Shown here: positions 1 through 9,995 of the stretch, in pieces
How the letters are laid out: each line of letters starts with the position of its first letter
Position numbering within the stretch: the stretch's first letter is position 1
Source: Deltaproteobacteria bacterium
GTDB taxonomy: Bacteria > Myxococcota_A > Polyangia > Polyangiales > JADJMO01
Direction: 5' to 3'
NCBI GenBank assembly: GCA_022843175.1
Contig: JALHOE010000025.1
Span: 1 to 64,000, forward strand
DNA length: 64,000 bases
Position numbers and translations under genes: made by a program
The notes under the pieces: model-generated
Told to the model about the DNA's origin: nothing
Databases searched by the model: none
What the model saw: only the letters and a program-made list of their open reading frames with translations

Positions 1-16
1 ACGCGCGCACTCTACT

Positions 17-538
17 ATGCGCGCGATGCGGGTAGTGATCGGCGTCGGCGGAAACCTGGGCGACCGTTGGGCCAACGTCGATCGCGCGACGACGAAGCTC
101 GCGGCGCTCCCCGGGGTTCGCTCGCTCCGTCGCTCGCGGTGGTTCGAGACCGATCCGGTCGGCGGGCCCGAGCAGCCGCAGTTCCTCAACGGCGCGGTGC
201 TCCTCGAGCTCGATCGCGAGGTCCCGGTCGTCGAGCTCGTCGAGCAGCTCCTCGCGATCGAGCGAGATCTCGGCCGGGTGCGCGGGGAGGAGCGCAACGG
301 CCCACGCGTGATCGACCTCGATATCCTGTGGACCGACGGCGCGCCGTCGAGCGATCCCCGCGCAGTCGTCCCACATCCGCGCCTTGCCGAGCGCGCCTTC
401 GCGCTCGCCCCGCTCGTCGACGTGGCGCCCGATGCGCGCGATCCCCGCGGCATTTCGTATGCGGAGCACCTCGCGCGGCTCGGTACGGCGGGGATCCGCG
501 ACGCGACGCGCAAGGACGGCAAAATCGTCAGGACGTGA
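17..538 (+). CDS. folK: HPPK, 2-amino-4-hydroxy-6-hydroxymethyldihydropteridine pyrophosphokinase
   Basis: This enzyme transfers pyrophosphate from ATP to 6-hydroxymethyl-dihydropterin in cytosolic folate synthesis. The 173-residue length is normal for the family. Visible signatures are the N-terminal GGNLGDR, the PQFLNGAV strand, the RNGPRVIDLDIL block (the HPPK signature, with the metal-binding Asp pair) and PHPRLAERAFALAPL. The first ATG is used here, but a second ATG at position 26 (MRVVIGVGGN) fits the usual N-terminus equally well. The gene stops 38 bases before the giant TPR gene and may share a transcript with it. No folB or folP is visible nearby. Function is confident; start uncertain by three codons. 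Confidence 0.95.
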   Translation: MRAMRVVIGVGGNLGDRWANVDRATTKLAALPGVRSLRRSRWFETDPVGGPEQPQFLNGAVLLELDREVPVVELVEQLLAIERDLGRVRGEERNGPRVIDLDILWTDGAPSSDPRAVVPHPRLAERAFALAPLVDVAPDARDPRGISYAEHLARLGTAGIRDATRKDGKIVRT

Positions 539-576
539 GCAGGGCGATCGGGTCTATCCTCCGTTGTCCTCGCACC

Positions 577-3500
577 ATGAAGAAGCGAAGGTCCCTCCGC
601 CCCGAGGCGAGCCCGACGACGACGCCCCCGCCGTCCTCGGTCAGCGTCGCCATCGATCCGGCGCCCGCGCTCGACGCGGGTGACGCCCTCGCGCCCCTCG
701 TCGCCGCGGCGCTCGCCGCGCCCACCGACGCCGGCGCTTGGGACGCGCTCGAGGAGGCGGCGGCAGCGGCGCAGCGCCCCGAGGTCGTCGCCGACGCGCT
801 CCTCCACGTGCTGTCCGACCCGGCCACCGCCGCGGCCGACGCCACCCTGCTCGGGCAGCGAGCGGTCCGTCTCCACGACGAGTGGTTCGACACGCCCGAC
901 CGGCTGATCAAGGTCCTCGATCGCGTGCTCGCGCGCGACGCCGAGGCCGCGTGGGCGTTCGAGCGCACGGTGCTCGCGCTCACGGTCGCCGCGCGGTGGG
1001 ACGATCTGCTCGCCGCCTACGACCGAGTCCTCGCCCGCGTCGAGGACAAGGCTCGTCGCGCGCAGCTCCTCGACGAGGCGGCCCACGTCGCCAAGGACTT
1101 CGCCGGTTCGGGCGAGCGCGCGATCCAATACCTGCAGGCGCTCCTGCCGCTTCGTCCCGCGGACGCGCAGCTCGCGACGTCGCTCGAGCGCCTCCTCGAG
1201 CGGCAGGGCCGGCACCGCGATCTCATCGACCTGTGGAACGCGCGCATCGCCGTGCTCTCCCGCGACGGGCGCCTCGCGACCCGCGCGCGCGTGGCCGCCT
1301 GCTGGCTCGACAAGCTGCACCAGCCCGAAGAGGCGCTCGCGGTGTGCGAGATCCTCCTCTCCGAGGATCCGCACGACACCGCCGGCTCGAAGATCCTCGA
1401 GCGCATCGCCACCACGGAGTCGGCGTCGGCCGACGTTCGCCGCAAGTCCCTCGAGCTCCTCAAGCAGCGCTATGCGGCCGGCAAGCGGAGCGCCGACGTG
1501 GTCCGCGTGCTCGAGATCTCGCTCGACGGCGCGAGCCCTGCGCAGCAGGCCGAAATTCATAGCGAGATTATCGATCGGCTGCTCGAGCTCGGTCGCGACG
1601 ACGCGGCCCTCGAGCACTGCGCTGCGCTCGTGAAGCTGAAGCCCGCGAGCGACGAGGCCCGCGATCGGCTCCGCCAGATCGCCGAGAAGACCGGGCGCCA
1701 CGATCGCCGCGCCGCTGCGCTCGCGGCTGCTGTCGACGGCGAGGTCGACGAGCCGGTCGAGGTCGCGCTCCTCGTCGAGGCCGGCACCGTGCGCGTCGAC
1801 CTCCTCTCCGACGACGCCGGCGCCGCCGACGCGTTCGCGCGTGCGTTCGCCTCGAAGTGCTGCACCGGCCCTACGCGGCTCGAGGTGGCGCGTCGGCTCG
1901 ATGTCCTCTACGACCGCACCGGCAAGTCCGACGAGCGCCTGCTCGTCCTCGAGGCGCTCGCCGATCTCGAGGAGTCCGCCGACAAGAGCCGCGACGCGCT
2001 CGCCCGCGCCGCGTCGCTGGCCGCCGCCCGCGGCGAGACCGATCGCGCGCTCGCCGCGTGGGAGCGCCGCCTCACCGCCGATGCGTCCGACGCCGAGGCG
2101 CTCGATGCGATCGTCGAGGTGCTCCACCGCGCCGGTCGGTTCCAGGCGCTCGTCGAGGCGCTGCGCCGCCGCATCGACGCCACCGCCAACGACGCGCGCA
2201 AGCGCGCCGACCTCCTGCGCATCGCCGAGCTGCGGGAGCGCGAGCTCGACGACATCGACGGAGCGATCGAGACCATGCGCTCCATCGAGACGTCGTTCGG
2301 CGCGACCGCCGAGCTCGTCGACGGGCTCGCGCGCTTGTTCGCCGCGGCCAAGCGCTTCGACGACCTCGCGGTCCACCTCGGCGCCGCCGCCGACCGCGAG
2401 GAGGACCCGCGACGCCGAGCCGACCTCCTCGCCCGCCTCGGCGACGTGCACCGCGAGCAGCTCTCTGCGCTCGACGTCGCTTCGACCCACTATCGCGCAG
2501 CGCTCGCGGTCGAGCCGACCCACGCGGGCTCGCGCGCCGGCCTTCGGGCGATCCTCGAGCGCGCCGACGACGACCGCGTGCGCGCCGACGCCGCAGCCGC
2601 CCTCGCCGACGCGTACCGCTCGACCGACGACTGGGCCGCGCTGCTCGAGATCGTCGAGCACCGCCTCGCGGTCGCCCGCAGGGACACCGAGCGCGCCGCG
2701 GTCCTCATCGAGGCCGCGCGGCTCCACGAGCAGCGCGCGGGCGATCCGGTCGCCGCGCTCAACGCCGTCGCGCGCGCGTTCCCGCTCACTCCTTCCGACG
2801 CGTCACTCGAGGTCGAGCTGGTGCGCCTCGCCGACGCGACCACGAACTGGACGGTCGCGATCGACGCGCTCGGCGCCGGTATCGCGGCGTGCGGCGACGA
2901 CGCCCTCCGCGCCGCCACGCTGCGCGTACAGCAGGGCGCGCTCCTCGAGCACCGCGTGGGCGATCTCGCGCGCGCGCTCGACGCCTACCTGCCGGTGATC
3001 GCCGTGTTCCCCGAGAGCAGCGAGGCGACCGAGGCGGTCGTGCGCGTCGCCGGACGGGTGGGACGCTGGGAGGACGCCGCGCGCGCGCTCGCCGAATCGG
3101 CGGTCGCGCAGCGGCAGCTCGATTTCAACGCCGCGAGCACCTATGAGTGGGTCGCCGCGGAGCGAGAGGCGTGGGACGCCGCGGTCAACGCGCTCGAGTC
3201 CGCGGTCGACCGCGCCGCGGGCCTGCCGCCGGGGATCGCGCGCGAGCTCGAGGCGCAGATCGCCGCCTGGCACCGCGACCGTCGTGACGACGTGGCCCGC
3301 GCCGAGAAGGCCTACCTGCGCGCGATCGGCCACGACCCGTCGGACCCGGAGACGCTCAAGGCGCTCGCCGTGCTGCAGCGCCGCCACCCCGACGGAGCGC
3401 TGCTCGACACGCTCCTCCAGCTCGCGACCACCACCGACGACGACCTCGGCGTGCTCTTCGAGGCTGCGCAGGTGGCGCTCGAGATCACCGTCGAACGCGA

Positions 3501-6500
3501 GCGCGCGATCTCGATCCTCGAGCGCCTGCTGGTGACCGCCGCCACGCGGTGGACCCGCACTCCGCACAACCTCCCGACCCTTCCGCCCACCTCGGCGCCG
3601 GTCCGCCCGTCGCACTACCCCGGCGAGGAGTCGCGCGATCTATCGTCGGACTCGTTCAGCGCGTGGGCGCTCGACAAGCTCGTGGTGCTGTTTGTGGATG
3701 CGGGCGAGCACCAGCGCGCGGTCGACGCGTTGGTCGCCGGTGCGCGCATGCCGTTCCAGGCCCCCGCGGCGCTGTCGCTGCGGCACCGCGCGGCCGAGCT
3801 CGCGGCCGCGAACCTCGGCGATCCGCGCACCGCGATCGGCCTCTATCGCGAGATCCTCGAGGCCGTCCCCGACGATGCGCGCGCGACGGCGGCGCTGGTT
3901 CGGCTCTACGAGGCCTCGGAGCTGTGGTCGGAGCTGGCAGCGCTTCGCCGTCACGAGCTCGGCCTCGCCAAGATGCTCGACGCGCGCCTCCGCCTGCGCA
4001 TCGAGCTCGCGCGGGTGCTCGCCCGAAGCGACGACGCCGACGGCGAGCTCGAGGCGCTCAAGGCGAACCTCGAGGAGCAACCCGGCGACCGCGACACGAT
4101 CGATCTCGCGATCGAGTCGCTCGACCGTCGCGGGAAGCACGACGAGCTCACCAACCTCCTCAGCGAGCAGGCGCTCATCCTCGAGAGCGCGGGCGACAGC
4201 GCGCGCGCGGCCGAGCTGTGGGCGCGGGTCGCGCAATTCTCCGAGTCCCCGCTGGGGGACGTCGCGCGCGCGCTCGCGAGCTGGGGTCGCGTCGTCGCGC
4301 TCGGACCGACGGCCGAGGCGTACGACGCACTGGCCCGCCTGCACGCCTCCCGTCGCGAGAGCGCGGTCGCGATCGAGTGGCTCAAGAAGCGACTCGAGGC
4401 CACGGCGCCCGGCGCGCGCGGCGCGACGGTCGGCAAGCTCGCGGCCGAGCACCTCCGCGCCGGCGAACGCTCACGCGCGCTCGAGGTGTTGCGCGACGGC
4501 CTCGCCGACGAGCCCGGCGCGCGTGGCTTGCGCGAGCTCCTCGCCGCGCAGTTCCGTGAGGCGCAGGCGTGGCCTGCGCTCGCCGAGCTGTTGCGCGACG
4601 GCGCGCAGCACGAACAAGACCTCGTGGTGCGGATCGAGTGGCTCCGCGAGGCCGCCGAGATCCACGTGCGCTCGCTCGACGAGCCGAGCGCAGCGGTTCC
4701 GCTGCTCGAAGAAGCGGGCGATCTCGCCGAGAAGCTCGGGCCCACGCCGGCTGGCGGCAAGGATCGGGTGCGCCCGCTGCGGGTCGCGCTCGCCGACGCG
4801 CTCCGTCGCGCGGGTCGGCACGACGAAGCGCGCGTGATCCTCGACGGGCTCGTCGAGTGGTACGGGCGTCGTCGGCCGCCGGAGCGTGCCCGGGTGCACG
4901 TGCAGCTCGCGCACCTCGCGAGCGCCCGCGAAGACGCCGCGGAGGCGCTCGCGCAGCTCGAGCTCGCGTCCACGATGGACATGGGCAGCGCCGAGATCCT
5001 CGGTCTGCTCGGCAGCAAGGCGCGCGAGGCCGGCGACTTCACGCGCGCCGAGCGCGCCTACCGCGCCCTGTTGCTCATCGTGCGCCGCGCGGGGGCCGTG
5101 CTCGACGCGCCGATCGGCCCGAGCGAGGTCTTGTTCGAGCTCCATCGGATCGCGAGCGCCCTCGGTCAGGAGGACCGCGCCCGCGAGAACCTCGAATCCG
5201 CGTTCGAGGCCGCGAGCCAGAACGAGGCCGAGGGGCAGCGCTTCGTCCAGCTCCTGCGCGAGACCGGCAACGAGGCGTTCCTCGTGCGCGCGCTCCAGGC
5301 TCGCGTCGAGGTCGAGCAAGATCCCAACGCCGCCGCCGCCACGCTGATCGAGCTCGCCGACGTGCTCGACGGCCTCGGACGGGTCGACGAGGCCCTCCAG
5401 GCGCGACTCGACGCGCTCGCGCACGTCCCCGACTCCATCGCGCTGCACGCCGCGGTGCGCGACGTCGCGCGTCGCGCGGGCAAGCTCGAGCGCTACGAAG
5501 AGCGCCTCCGCGCCCTCGCCGAGCGCGCGAGCGAGGCGGGCGAGAGCACCGCCGCCGCGGGCTTCTTCCTCCGGCTCGGCGAGGTGCTCGAGCAGGATCT
5601 CGGCGACCTCGATCGCGCGGCCGCCGCCTACGCGCGCGCCGAGGCGACCGGTGAGCAGACCGTCGCCGTCCAGCGTGGCATCGCGCGGGTCGCGCGCACC
5701 CGCGGCGACCGCGAGGCCGAGGCCGTGGCGCTCCGACAGATCGTCCAGATCGACGAGCAAGATCCAGCGCTCCGCACCGAGGCGCTCTACCGGCTCGCCG
5801 AGCTGTGCCTCGGCAGCGAGGCGACGCGCGCCGAGGGCGCCGAGATGCTCAGCTGGGCGGTCGACCGCGACGCCCAGCTCGATCGCGCGCTCGGAATGCT
5901 CCGCGCCGTCGCGGGCGACGACGAGCGGATCGCCGAGCTGCAGGAGCGCGTTGCGCGCGCGAGCGGCGATCCCGCGCTGTTGCTCGAGGCAATCGAGCGG
6001 CTCTCGAGCGCTGCGTCCCCGTCGTTGGACATCCTTCGCGAGGGCTGCGAGCTCGCCATCAAATCGGGCGATGCCGCGCGCGCCGAGAAGCTTCTCCGCC
6101 GCACGATCGAGGTCGCGCGAGCGAGCGAGTCGATGCCCGATGCGGCGTGGGCGCTGATCGCGCTCGCCGATTTGCGGCGCGCGGCGGGCGACGCCACCAG
6201 CGCGATCGCGTTCCTCCTCGAAGCGTCCGACGCCTCCTCCGGGGACGCCTACGATCTCCGGCTGTCCGCGGCCTCGCTCGCCGCCGGGCCGGGCGACGAC
6301 CTGCCGCTCGCTGCGCGCACCTACGAGTCGCTCCTCGAGCGCGACGCCGGCGACCAGCGAGTGTGGGGGCCGCTGCTCGACGTCCTTCGCCGCCTCGGCG
6401 ATCGCGTACGCCTCGAGCGACTCATCGCCGACACCATCGAGAACGTCTTCGACGCGTCGGAGCGCAACGTGCTCCGCCTCGAGCGGGTGCGGCTGCTCCT

Positions 6501-8508
6501 CGACGGTCAGGGCCGCGAGCAGGAGGCGGCCACCTCGCTCAACGAGATCCTCGAGGACGAGCCGGACCAAGAGGGCGCGGCCACCATGCTGATGGACCTC
6601 TATCAGCGCCTCGGCCGCGACTCCGAGCTCGACGACCTCGTGCGCAACCGGCTCGCGCTCGCGCGCGATCGGGGCGATCTCCCGCGGGTGGCCGAGCTGT
6701 CGCTGCGGCTCGGCGCGCTCCTCGAGCCCAAGGGCCGCGAAGAGGCGCTCGAGGTCTACCGCGAGGCGTCCGCGCTCGTCCCCGAGGACCGCCCGTTGCT
6801 GCAGGCGCAGGTCAAGTTGCTCAAGCCCACCGACGATCCCGCGATGCGCGCCGAGACGATGGAGCGCCTGCTCGCGCTCGAGACCGGCGACGTCGCGGCC
6901 GCGATGGCGCTCGAGGTCGCCAACGTGCGCCAGACGATGAACGACGACGAGGGCGTGGTGCGCGTCCTCGAGCGCGGCTTCCGCGAGAGCCCGACGAACG
7001 AGCGACTGCGGCTGCGGCTCGAGAAGCTGCTCACCGCGCGCGAGGACTTCCTGCGGCTCGCGGACGTCTACACGCTCGACGCGCGCTCGCGCCGCGACAA
7101 GCGAGCGGCGCTCGCGCGGTTCCGCGAAGCGGCCAAGCTGCAGCTCGAGAGGCTCAACGATCCGCGTACCGCCGCGGCCGTCCTCGGCGAGGCGCGCGAG
7201 CTCGCCCCGGACGACGTCAACCTCCTCGTCGACCTGTCGCTCGCGCGTGGCGTCGCCGGCGAGTTCGATCGCGGCATCGACGAGATCACGAGCGCGCTCG
7301 AGGGCGGCAAGCACGGCGAGGCCGCGCGCGTCACCCTCTTGCGCGCCCGCTCCGAGCTGCGCCTCGGCGCCAACGACTCGGCGCGCGCGGTCGAGGACCT
7401 CGAGTCCGCCTACGCGATCGGCGGCGCCGCGGTGGCGCCCGATCTCATCGCCGCGCTCGATCGCCGCCGCACCGCCGCAGCCGCGCGCAAAGACCTCCCG
7501 GTCGAGCGAGAAGCGGTCAACCGACTGGTCGAGGTCCTGTGCGCGACCTCCGACCTCGATCGCGCCCATCAGGTCCTCGTCGATTGGATCGGACGCGATC
7601 CGGCGGACAAGGACGCGCTCCGGACGCTCGCGGCGGTCGACCACCAACGCGGCGACGACTCCGGCGTCGTCGACGCCTACCTCCGCCTGGTGCGCATCGA
7701 GCAGGGCACGCCCCAGGCCGATGCCGCGCTCGCTCTCGCCGACGCCGCCGATCGTGCCGGTCGGCAGGAGGAGGCGCGCAACGCGCTCGAGCACTCCATC
7801 CGCGACAACCCGGCCGACGACCGCCTGCGCGCGCGGCTCCGCGTGGTTTACGAGGCGGTGGGGGCATTCGGCGAGCTCGCCGCGCTCACCCTGCTCGACG
7901 CCGAGCAGGCCGAAGATCCCGGCACGAAGTTCGATCTACTCATCGCCGCGGGAGACTTGTTCCTCCGCTCGGTCGGCGAGGAGTCGAGCGCGATCGCGCC
8001 GCTCGAGCAGGCGCTCACGCTCAAGCCGTTCCACCACGAGGCCACGCTCCTGCTCGCCGACGCCTACACGCTCTCGAGCGAGATCGACCGCGCGATGGAG
8101 CTGCTCACGCCGGCGATCGAGAAGCACAAGAACCGTCGCTCGAAGGAGCTCGCCGCGCTCCAGCACCGCATGGCGCGCGCCGCCAACGCGGGCGGGGGGC
8201 GCGACGTCGAGCTGCAGTGGCTCGTCAAAGCGCTCGAGTGCGACATGCAGAATGGGCAGGTCGCGGCCGAGCTCGCCGAGGTCGCGATCGAGCTGCGCCA
8301 GTTCGAGGTCGCGCTCAAGGCGCTCAAGGCGGTGACGCTGCTCCGCACGCCCGGCCCCATGTCGCGCGCGCTCGCCACGCTGCGCCAGGGGCAGATCGCG
8401 TATCAGCAGGGCGACCCCAAGCGCGCGGTGCTGCTCGCCAAGAAGGCGCTCGCCGAGGAGCCGAGCCTCGACGAAGCCGGCGAGTTCCTCCGCGAGCTCG
8501 GCGCGTAG
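577..8508 (+). CDS. Giant tetratricopeptide-repeat protein (2643 aa)
   Basis: The protein is almost entirely alpha-helical TPR-like repeats, rich in Ala, Arg, Leu, Glu and Asp. Typical units read DPHDTAGSKILERIA, EPTHAGSRAGLRAIL or DEPDQEGAATML, at roughly 35-residue spacing. I see no signal peptide, membrane segment or enzymatic motif. The N-terminus (MKKRRSLRPEAS, then a Thr/Pro linker) precedes the first repeat near residue 50. The open frame extends further upstream, but that part is antisense-like overlap with folK, so the ATG at 577 is chosen. Large TPR arrays are protein-interaction scaffolds, and similar very long ones are common in myxobacteria. The specific role is unknown. A nested palindrome at 8543-8641 probably ends transcription. 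Confidence 0.9.
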   Translation: MKKRRSLRPEASPTTTPPPSSVSVAIDPAPALDAGDALAPLVAAALAAPTDAGAWDALEEAAAAAQRPEVVADALLHVLSDPATAAADATLLGQRAVRLHDEWFDTPDRLIKVLDRVLARDAEAAWAFERTVLALTVAARWDDLLAAYDRVLARVEDKARRAQLLDEAAHVAKDFAGSGERAIQYLQALLPLRPADAQLATSLERLLERQGRHRDLIDLWNARIAVLSRDGRLATRARVAACWLDKLHQPEEALAVCEILLSEDPHDTAGSKILERIATTESASADVRRKSLELLKQRYAAGKRSADVVRVLEISLDGASPAQQAEIHSEIIDRLLELGRDDAALEHCAALVKLKPASDEARDRLRQIAEKTGRHDRRAAALAAAVDGEVDEPVEVALLVEAGTVRVDLLSDDAGAADAFARAFASKCCTGPTRLEVARRLDVLYDRTGKSDERLLVLEALADLEESADKSRDALARAASLAAARGETDRALAAWERRLTADASDAEALDAIVEVLHRAGRFQALVEALRRRIDATANDARKRADLLRIAELRERELDDIDGAIETMRSIETSFGATAELVDGLARLFAAAKRFDDLAVHLGAAADREEDPRRRADLLARLGDVHREQLSALDVASTHYRAALAVEPTHAGSRAGLRAILERADDDRVRADAAAALADAYRSTDDWAALLEIVEHRLAVARRDTERAAVLIEAARLHEQRAGDPVAALNAVARAFPLTPSDASLEVELVRLADATTNWTVAIDALGAGIAACGDDALRAATLRVQQGALLEHRVGDLARALDAYLPVIAVFPESSEATEAVVRVAGRVGRWEDAARALAESAVAQRQLDFNAASTYEWVAAEREAWDAAVNALESAVDRAAGLPPGIARELEAQIAAWHRDRRDDVARAEKAYLRAIGHDPSDPETLKALAVLQRRHPDGALLDTLLQLATTTDDDLGVLFEAAQVALEITVERERAISILERLLVTAATRWTRTPHNLPTLPPTSAPVRPSHYPGEESRDLSSDSFSAWALDKLVVLFVDAGEHQRAVDALVAGARMPFQAPAALSLRHRAAELAAANLGDPRTAIGLYREILEAVPDDARATAALVRLYEASELWSELAALRRHELGLAKMLDARLRLRIELARVLARSDDADGELEALKANLEEQPGDRDTIDLAIESLDRRGKHDELTNLLSEQALILESAGDSARAAELWARVAQFSESPLGDVARALASWGRVVALGPTAEAYDALARLHASRRESAVAIEWLKKRLEATAPGARGATVGKLAAEHLRAGERSRALEVLRDGLADEPGARGLRELLAAQFREAQAWPALAELLRDGAQHEQDLVVRIEWLREAAEIHVRSLDEPSAAVPLLEEAGDLAEKLGPTPAGGKDRVRPLRVALADALRRAGRHDEARVILDGLVEWYGRRRPPERARVHVQLAHLASAREDAAEALAQLELASTMDMGSAEILGLLGSKAREAGDFTRAERAYRALLLIVRRAGAVLDAPIGPSEVLFELHRIASALGQEDRARENLESAFEAASQNEAEGQRFVQLLRETGNEAFLVRALQARVEVEQDPNAAAATLIELADVLDGLGRVDEALQARLDALAHVPDSIALHAAVRDVARRAGKLERYEERLRALAERASEAGESTAAAGFFLRLGEVLEQDLGDLDRAAAAYARAEATGEQTVAVQRGIARVARTRGDREAEAVALRQIVQIDEQDPALRTEALYRLAELCLGSEATRAEGAEMLSWAVDRDAQLDRALGMLRAVAGDDERIAELQERVARASGDPALLLEAIERLSSAASPSLDILREGCELAIKSGDAARAEKLLRRTIEVARASESMPDAAWALIALADLRRAAGDATSAIAFLLEASDASSGDAYDLRLSAASLAAGPGDDLPLAARTYESLLERDAGDQRVWGPLLDVLRRLGDRVRLERLIADTIENVFDASERNVLRLERVRLLLDGQGREQEAATSLNEILEDEPDQEGAATMLMDLYQRLGRDSELDDLVRNRLALARDRGDLPRVAELSLRLGALLEPKGREEALEVYREASALVPEDRPLLQAQVKLLKPTDDPAMRAETMERLLALETGDVAAAMALEVANVRQTMNDDEGVVRVLERGFRESPTNERLRLRLEKLLTAREDFLRLADVYTLDARSRRDKRAALARFREAAKLQLERLNDPRTAAAVLGEARELAPDDVNLLVDLSLARGVAGEFDRGIDEITSALEGGKHGEAARVTLLRARSELRLGANDSARAVEDLESAYAIGGAAVAPDLIAALDRRRTAAAARKDLPVEREAVNRLVEVLCATSDLDRAHQVLVDWIGRDPADKDALRTLAAVDHQRGDDSGVVDAYLRLVRIEQGTPQADAALALADAADRAGRQEEARNALEHSIRDNPADDRLRARLRVVYEAVGAFGELAALTLLDAEQAEDPGTKFDLLIAAGDLFLRSVGEESSAIAPLEQALTLKPFHHEATLLLADAYTLSSEIDRAMELLTPAIEKHKNRRSKELAALQHRMARAANAGGGRDVELQWLVKALECDMQNGQVAAELAEVAIELRQFEVALKALKAVTLLRTPGPMSRALATLRQGQIAYQQGDPKRAVLLAKKALAEEPSLDEAGEFLRELGA

Positions 8509-8542
8509 ACAGGCGCGCGCGTCGAGACAGGCGCGTCGAAAC

Positions 8543-8641
8543 AGGCGCGCGCGTCAGCGAGCGCCTAGACGCAAAAACGAGAAACGCGGACCGAAGCCCG
8601 CGTTTCTCGGCGTCTCCAGGCGCTCGCTGACGCGCGCGCCT
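8543..8641. terminator. Nested 99-nt palindrome, candidate bidirectional terminator
   Basis: The outer arms are two inverted copies (8543-8566 and 8618-8641) of a 24-nt repeat that begins AGGCGCGCGCGTCAGCGAGC. Inside them lies a 12-bp perfect hairpin (8578-8589 with 8598-8609, CGAGAAACGCGG) with an 8-nt loop. It sits between two convergent genes, which fits a terminator for both strands. There is no clear T-tract. Single copies of the outer repeat occur at 12927-12950 and 14858-14881, so this is also a dispersed REP/BIME-like repeat. Confidence 0.65.
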
Positions 8642-8660
8642 ATTGGGGAGCGCCTGTTGG

Positions 8661-9701
8661 CTATTCCTCTTCGCCGGGCGTCGCGAGCTTGCGCGACCAG
8701 AGGATCGCGTCGACGCGCTCGTTCTTGAGGCGCAGGTGCTGGCGGAGCAGGCCGGTGCGGCGGAAGCCGGCGGCCACGAAGGCGGTCGCCATCTTCACGT
8801 CGTCGGCCGGGGTGAGCGAGAACGCGCAGACGATCTCGCTCGCGAGGAGGCGCTCGCACGCCGCCTCGATCGCCGCCGTCATGAAGTTGCGCTCTTTGTC
8901 GTCGCGCGGGCCGGTGAGCACCTCGAGGAAGGCGTTGCCGTAGCAGCGCTGGATCTCGGCGCCGATCACCAGCTCGGCACCCTTGGCGGTGGCGAGGATG
9001 TCGTCGCGGGTGACGTCGCGACCGAACGACTCGAAGCCGGTGAGGGCGCGGCCCTCTTTGGTGGCGATGGCGACGCGCTTGGCGACGTCGTTCGGCTGGA
9101 GCTGCGCGAGCTTCACGGTGGGGAAGGTGCCGTTGGCGAGGAGGTCCTTCGCGATGCGGCGGGCCTGCGTCACCGTCTTCTCGGCCTGCGCGCTCGCGGC
9201 GGGGGCGGGGGCCTCCTCCTCGAGATCGGGCTCCTCGTCCTCGCTCGTGTAGACGCTGTGTCGGCCGACGCTGAAGACGCCCGACTCGGCGATGCGTGGC
9301 TTGGGGGTGTCGACCGACTTGGCGCTCGCGTCGATCGGCGGGACGACGCAGCCCATGATGAAGGCGTCGCTCCGCTTGTAGAAGCCGGGGATGTTGCCCT
9401 CGCGGACAAACCCGAGGCGAGCCCAGGTGGCGCACTCGTCGCGCTCGACGAGCACGACGACTTTTTCGATGCGCTCGCGACGCGCGATCGACTGCACGAA
9501 GAGCTTCTTTGCGGGCGAGGCGCCGGCGCGGAAGTCGATGACGCGCATCTGGCGGGAGCGCCGGTTCAAAAGCAGACACAGGGACACGACGTCGTTGCGA
9601 ACGAACACTTCCTCGAACGTCGGCCCGGGCGTGACTGCCTTGGCGGACGCGATCCCCTTCGTCGTCGTCGTGCTCAGCGGAGCACGGAGCTTCGTAGCCA
9701 T
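8661..9701 (-). CDS. Two-part acetyltransferase-like (GNAT) protein
   Basis: This 346-residue cytosolic protein appears to contain two GNAT-like halves. The N-terminal half (about residues 20-120) ends with ARLGFVREGNIPGFYKRSDAFIMG, which resembles the first half of beta-lysine acetyltransferases (AblB type). A charged Ala/Glu/Pro linker follows around residues 140-170. The C-terminal half ends FVAAGFRRTGLLRQHLRLKNERVDAILWSRKL, a pattern typical of the end of a GNAT fold. ATG 9701 (MATKLRAPLS) is preceded by GGGAGG at suitable spacing, so the longer upstream frame is not used. Substrate unknown; the fold assignment is by pattern only. It is convergent with the giant TPR gene. Confidence 0.7.
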   Translation of the reverse strand: MATKLRAPLSTTTTKGIASAKAVTPGPTFEEVFVRNDVVSLCLLLNRRSRQMRVIDFRAGASPAKKLFVQSIARRERIEKVVVLVERDECATWARLGFVREGNIPGFYKRSDAFIMGCVVPPIDASAKSVDTPKPRIAESGVFSVGRHSVYTSEDEEPDLEEEAPAPAASAQAEKTVTQARRIAKDLLANGTFPTVKLAQLQPNDVAKRVAIATKEGRALTGFESFGRDVTRDDILATAKGAELVIGAEIQRCYGNAFLEVLTGPRDDKERNFMTAAIEAACERLLASEIVCAFSLTPADDVKMATAFVAAGFRRTGLLRQHLRLKNERVDAILWSRKLATPGEEE

Positions 9702-9995
9702 CAGCGAAGACCTCCCCTCAACCCTACCCTCATGCCCCGACCCCGCTTGGCGGCGGATCCCGGGATCACCCAACTCACCGCTTGCACCACCGCGCGTGAA
9801 CCCACGCGACTGAGAACGGAGCGGGAGAAGTCCTTTCACCCATTCCGCGGCCCGTTGCAATGTTGCAATGCGTCATCCCAAACATATCGCCCCGGACGGG
9901 ATGCTTCCTACTAAAAATCAGGGGGTTACCGCGGATTCCCTCAAGCGGTTCCCGCGCATTGCGGTAATGAAAGGTGCGTCGCGTGGTTGTCCGCC
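9702..9995. other. Intergenic stretch, nothing recognised
   Basis: About 294 bases lie between the GNAT-like gene start and the end of the DHH-type gene. I see no gene, tRNA or strong hairpin. The promoter of the GNAT-like gene should lie in its left part. Confidence 0.5.

Noticed and set aside
4471-7794. 1107-codon open frame antisense to the giant TPR gene
   Set aside because: It is a mirror of GC-rich codon bias in the TPR gene; its composition is Arg/Glu/Ala noise with no domain.
8643-9914. 423-codon plus-strand frame opposite the GNAT-like gene
   Set aside because: Composition is shadow-like; the minus strand has conserved GNAT-like segments and a ribosome site.
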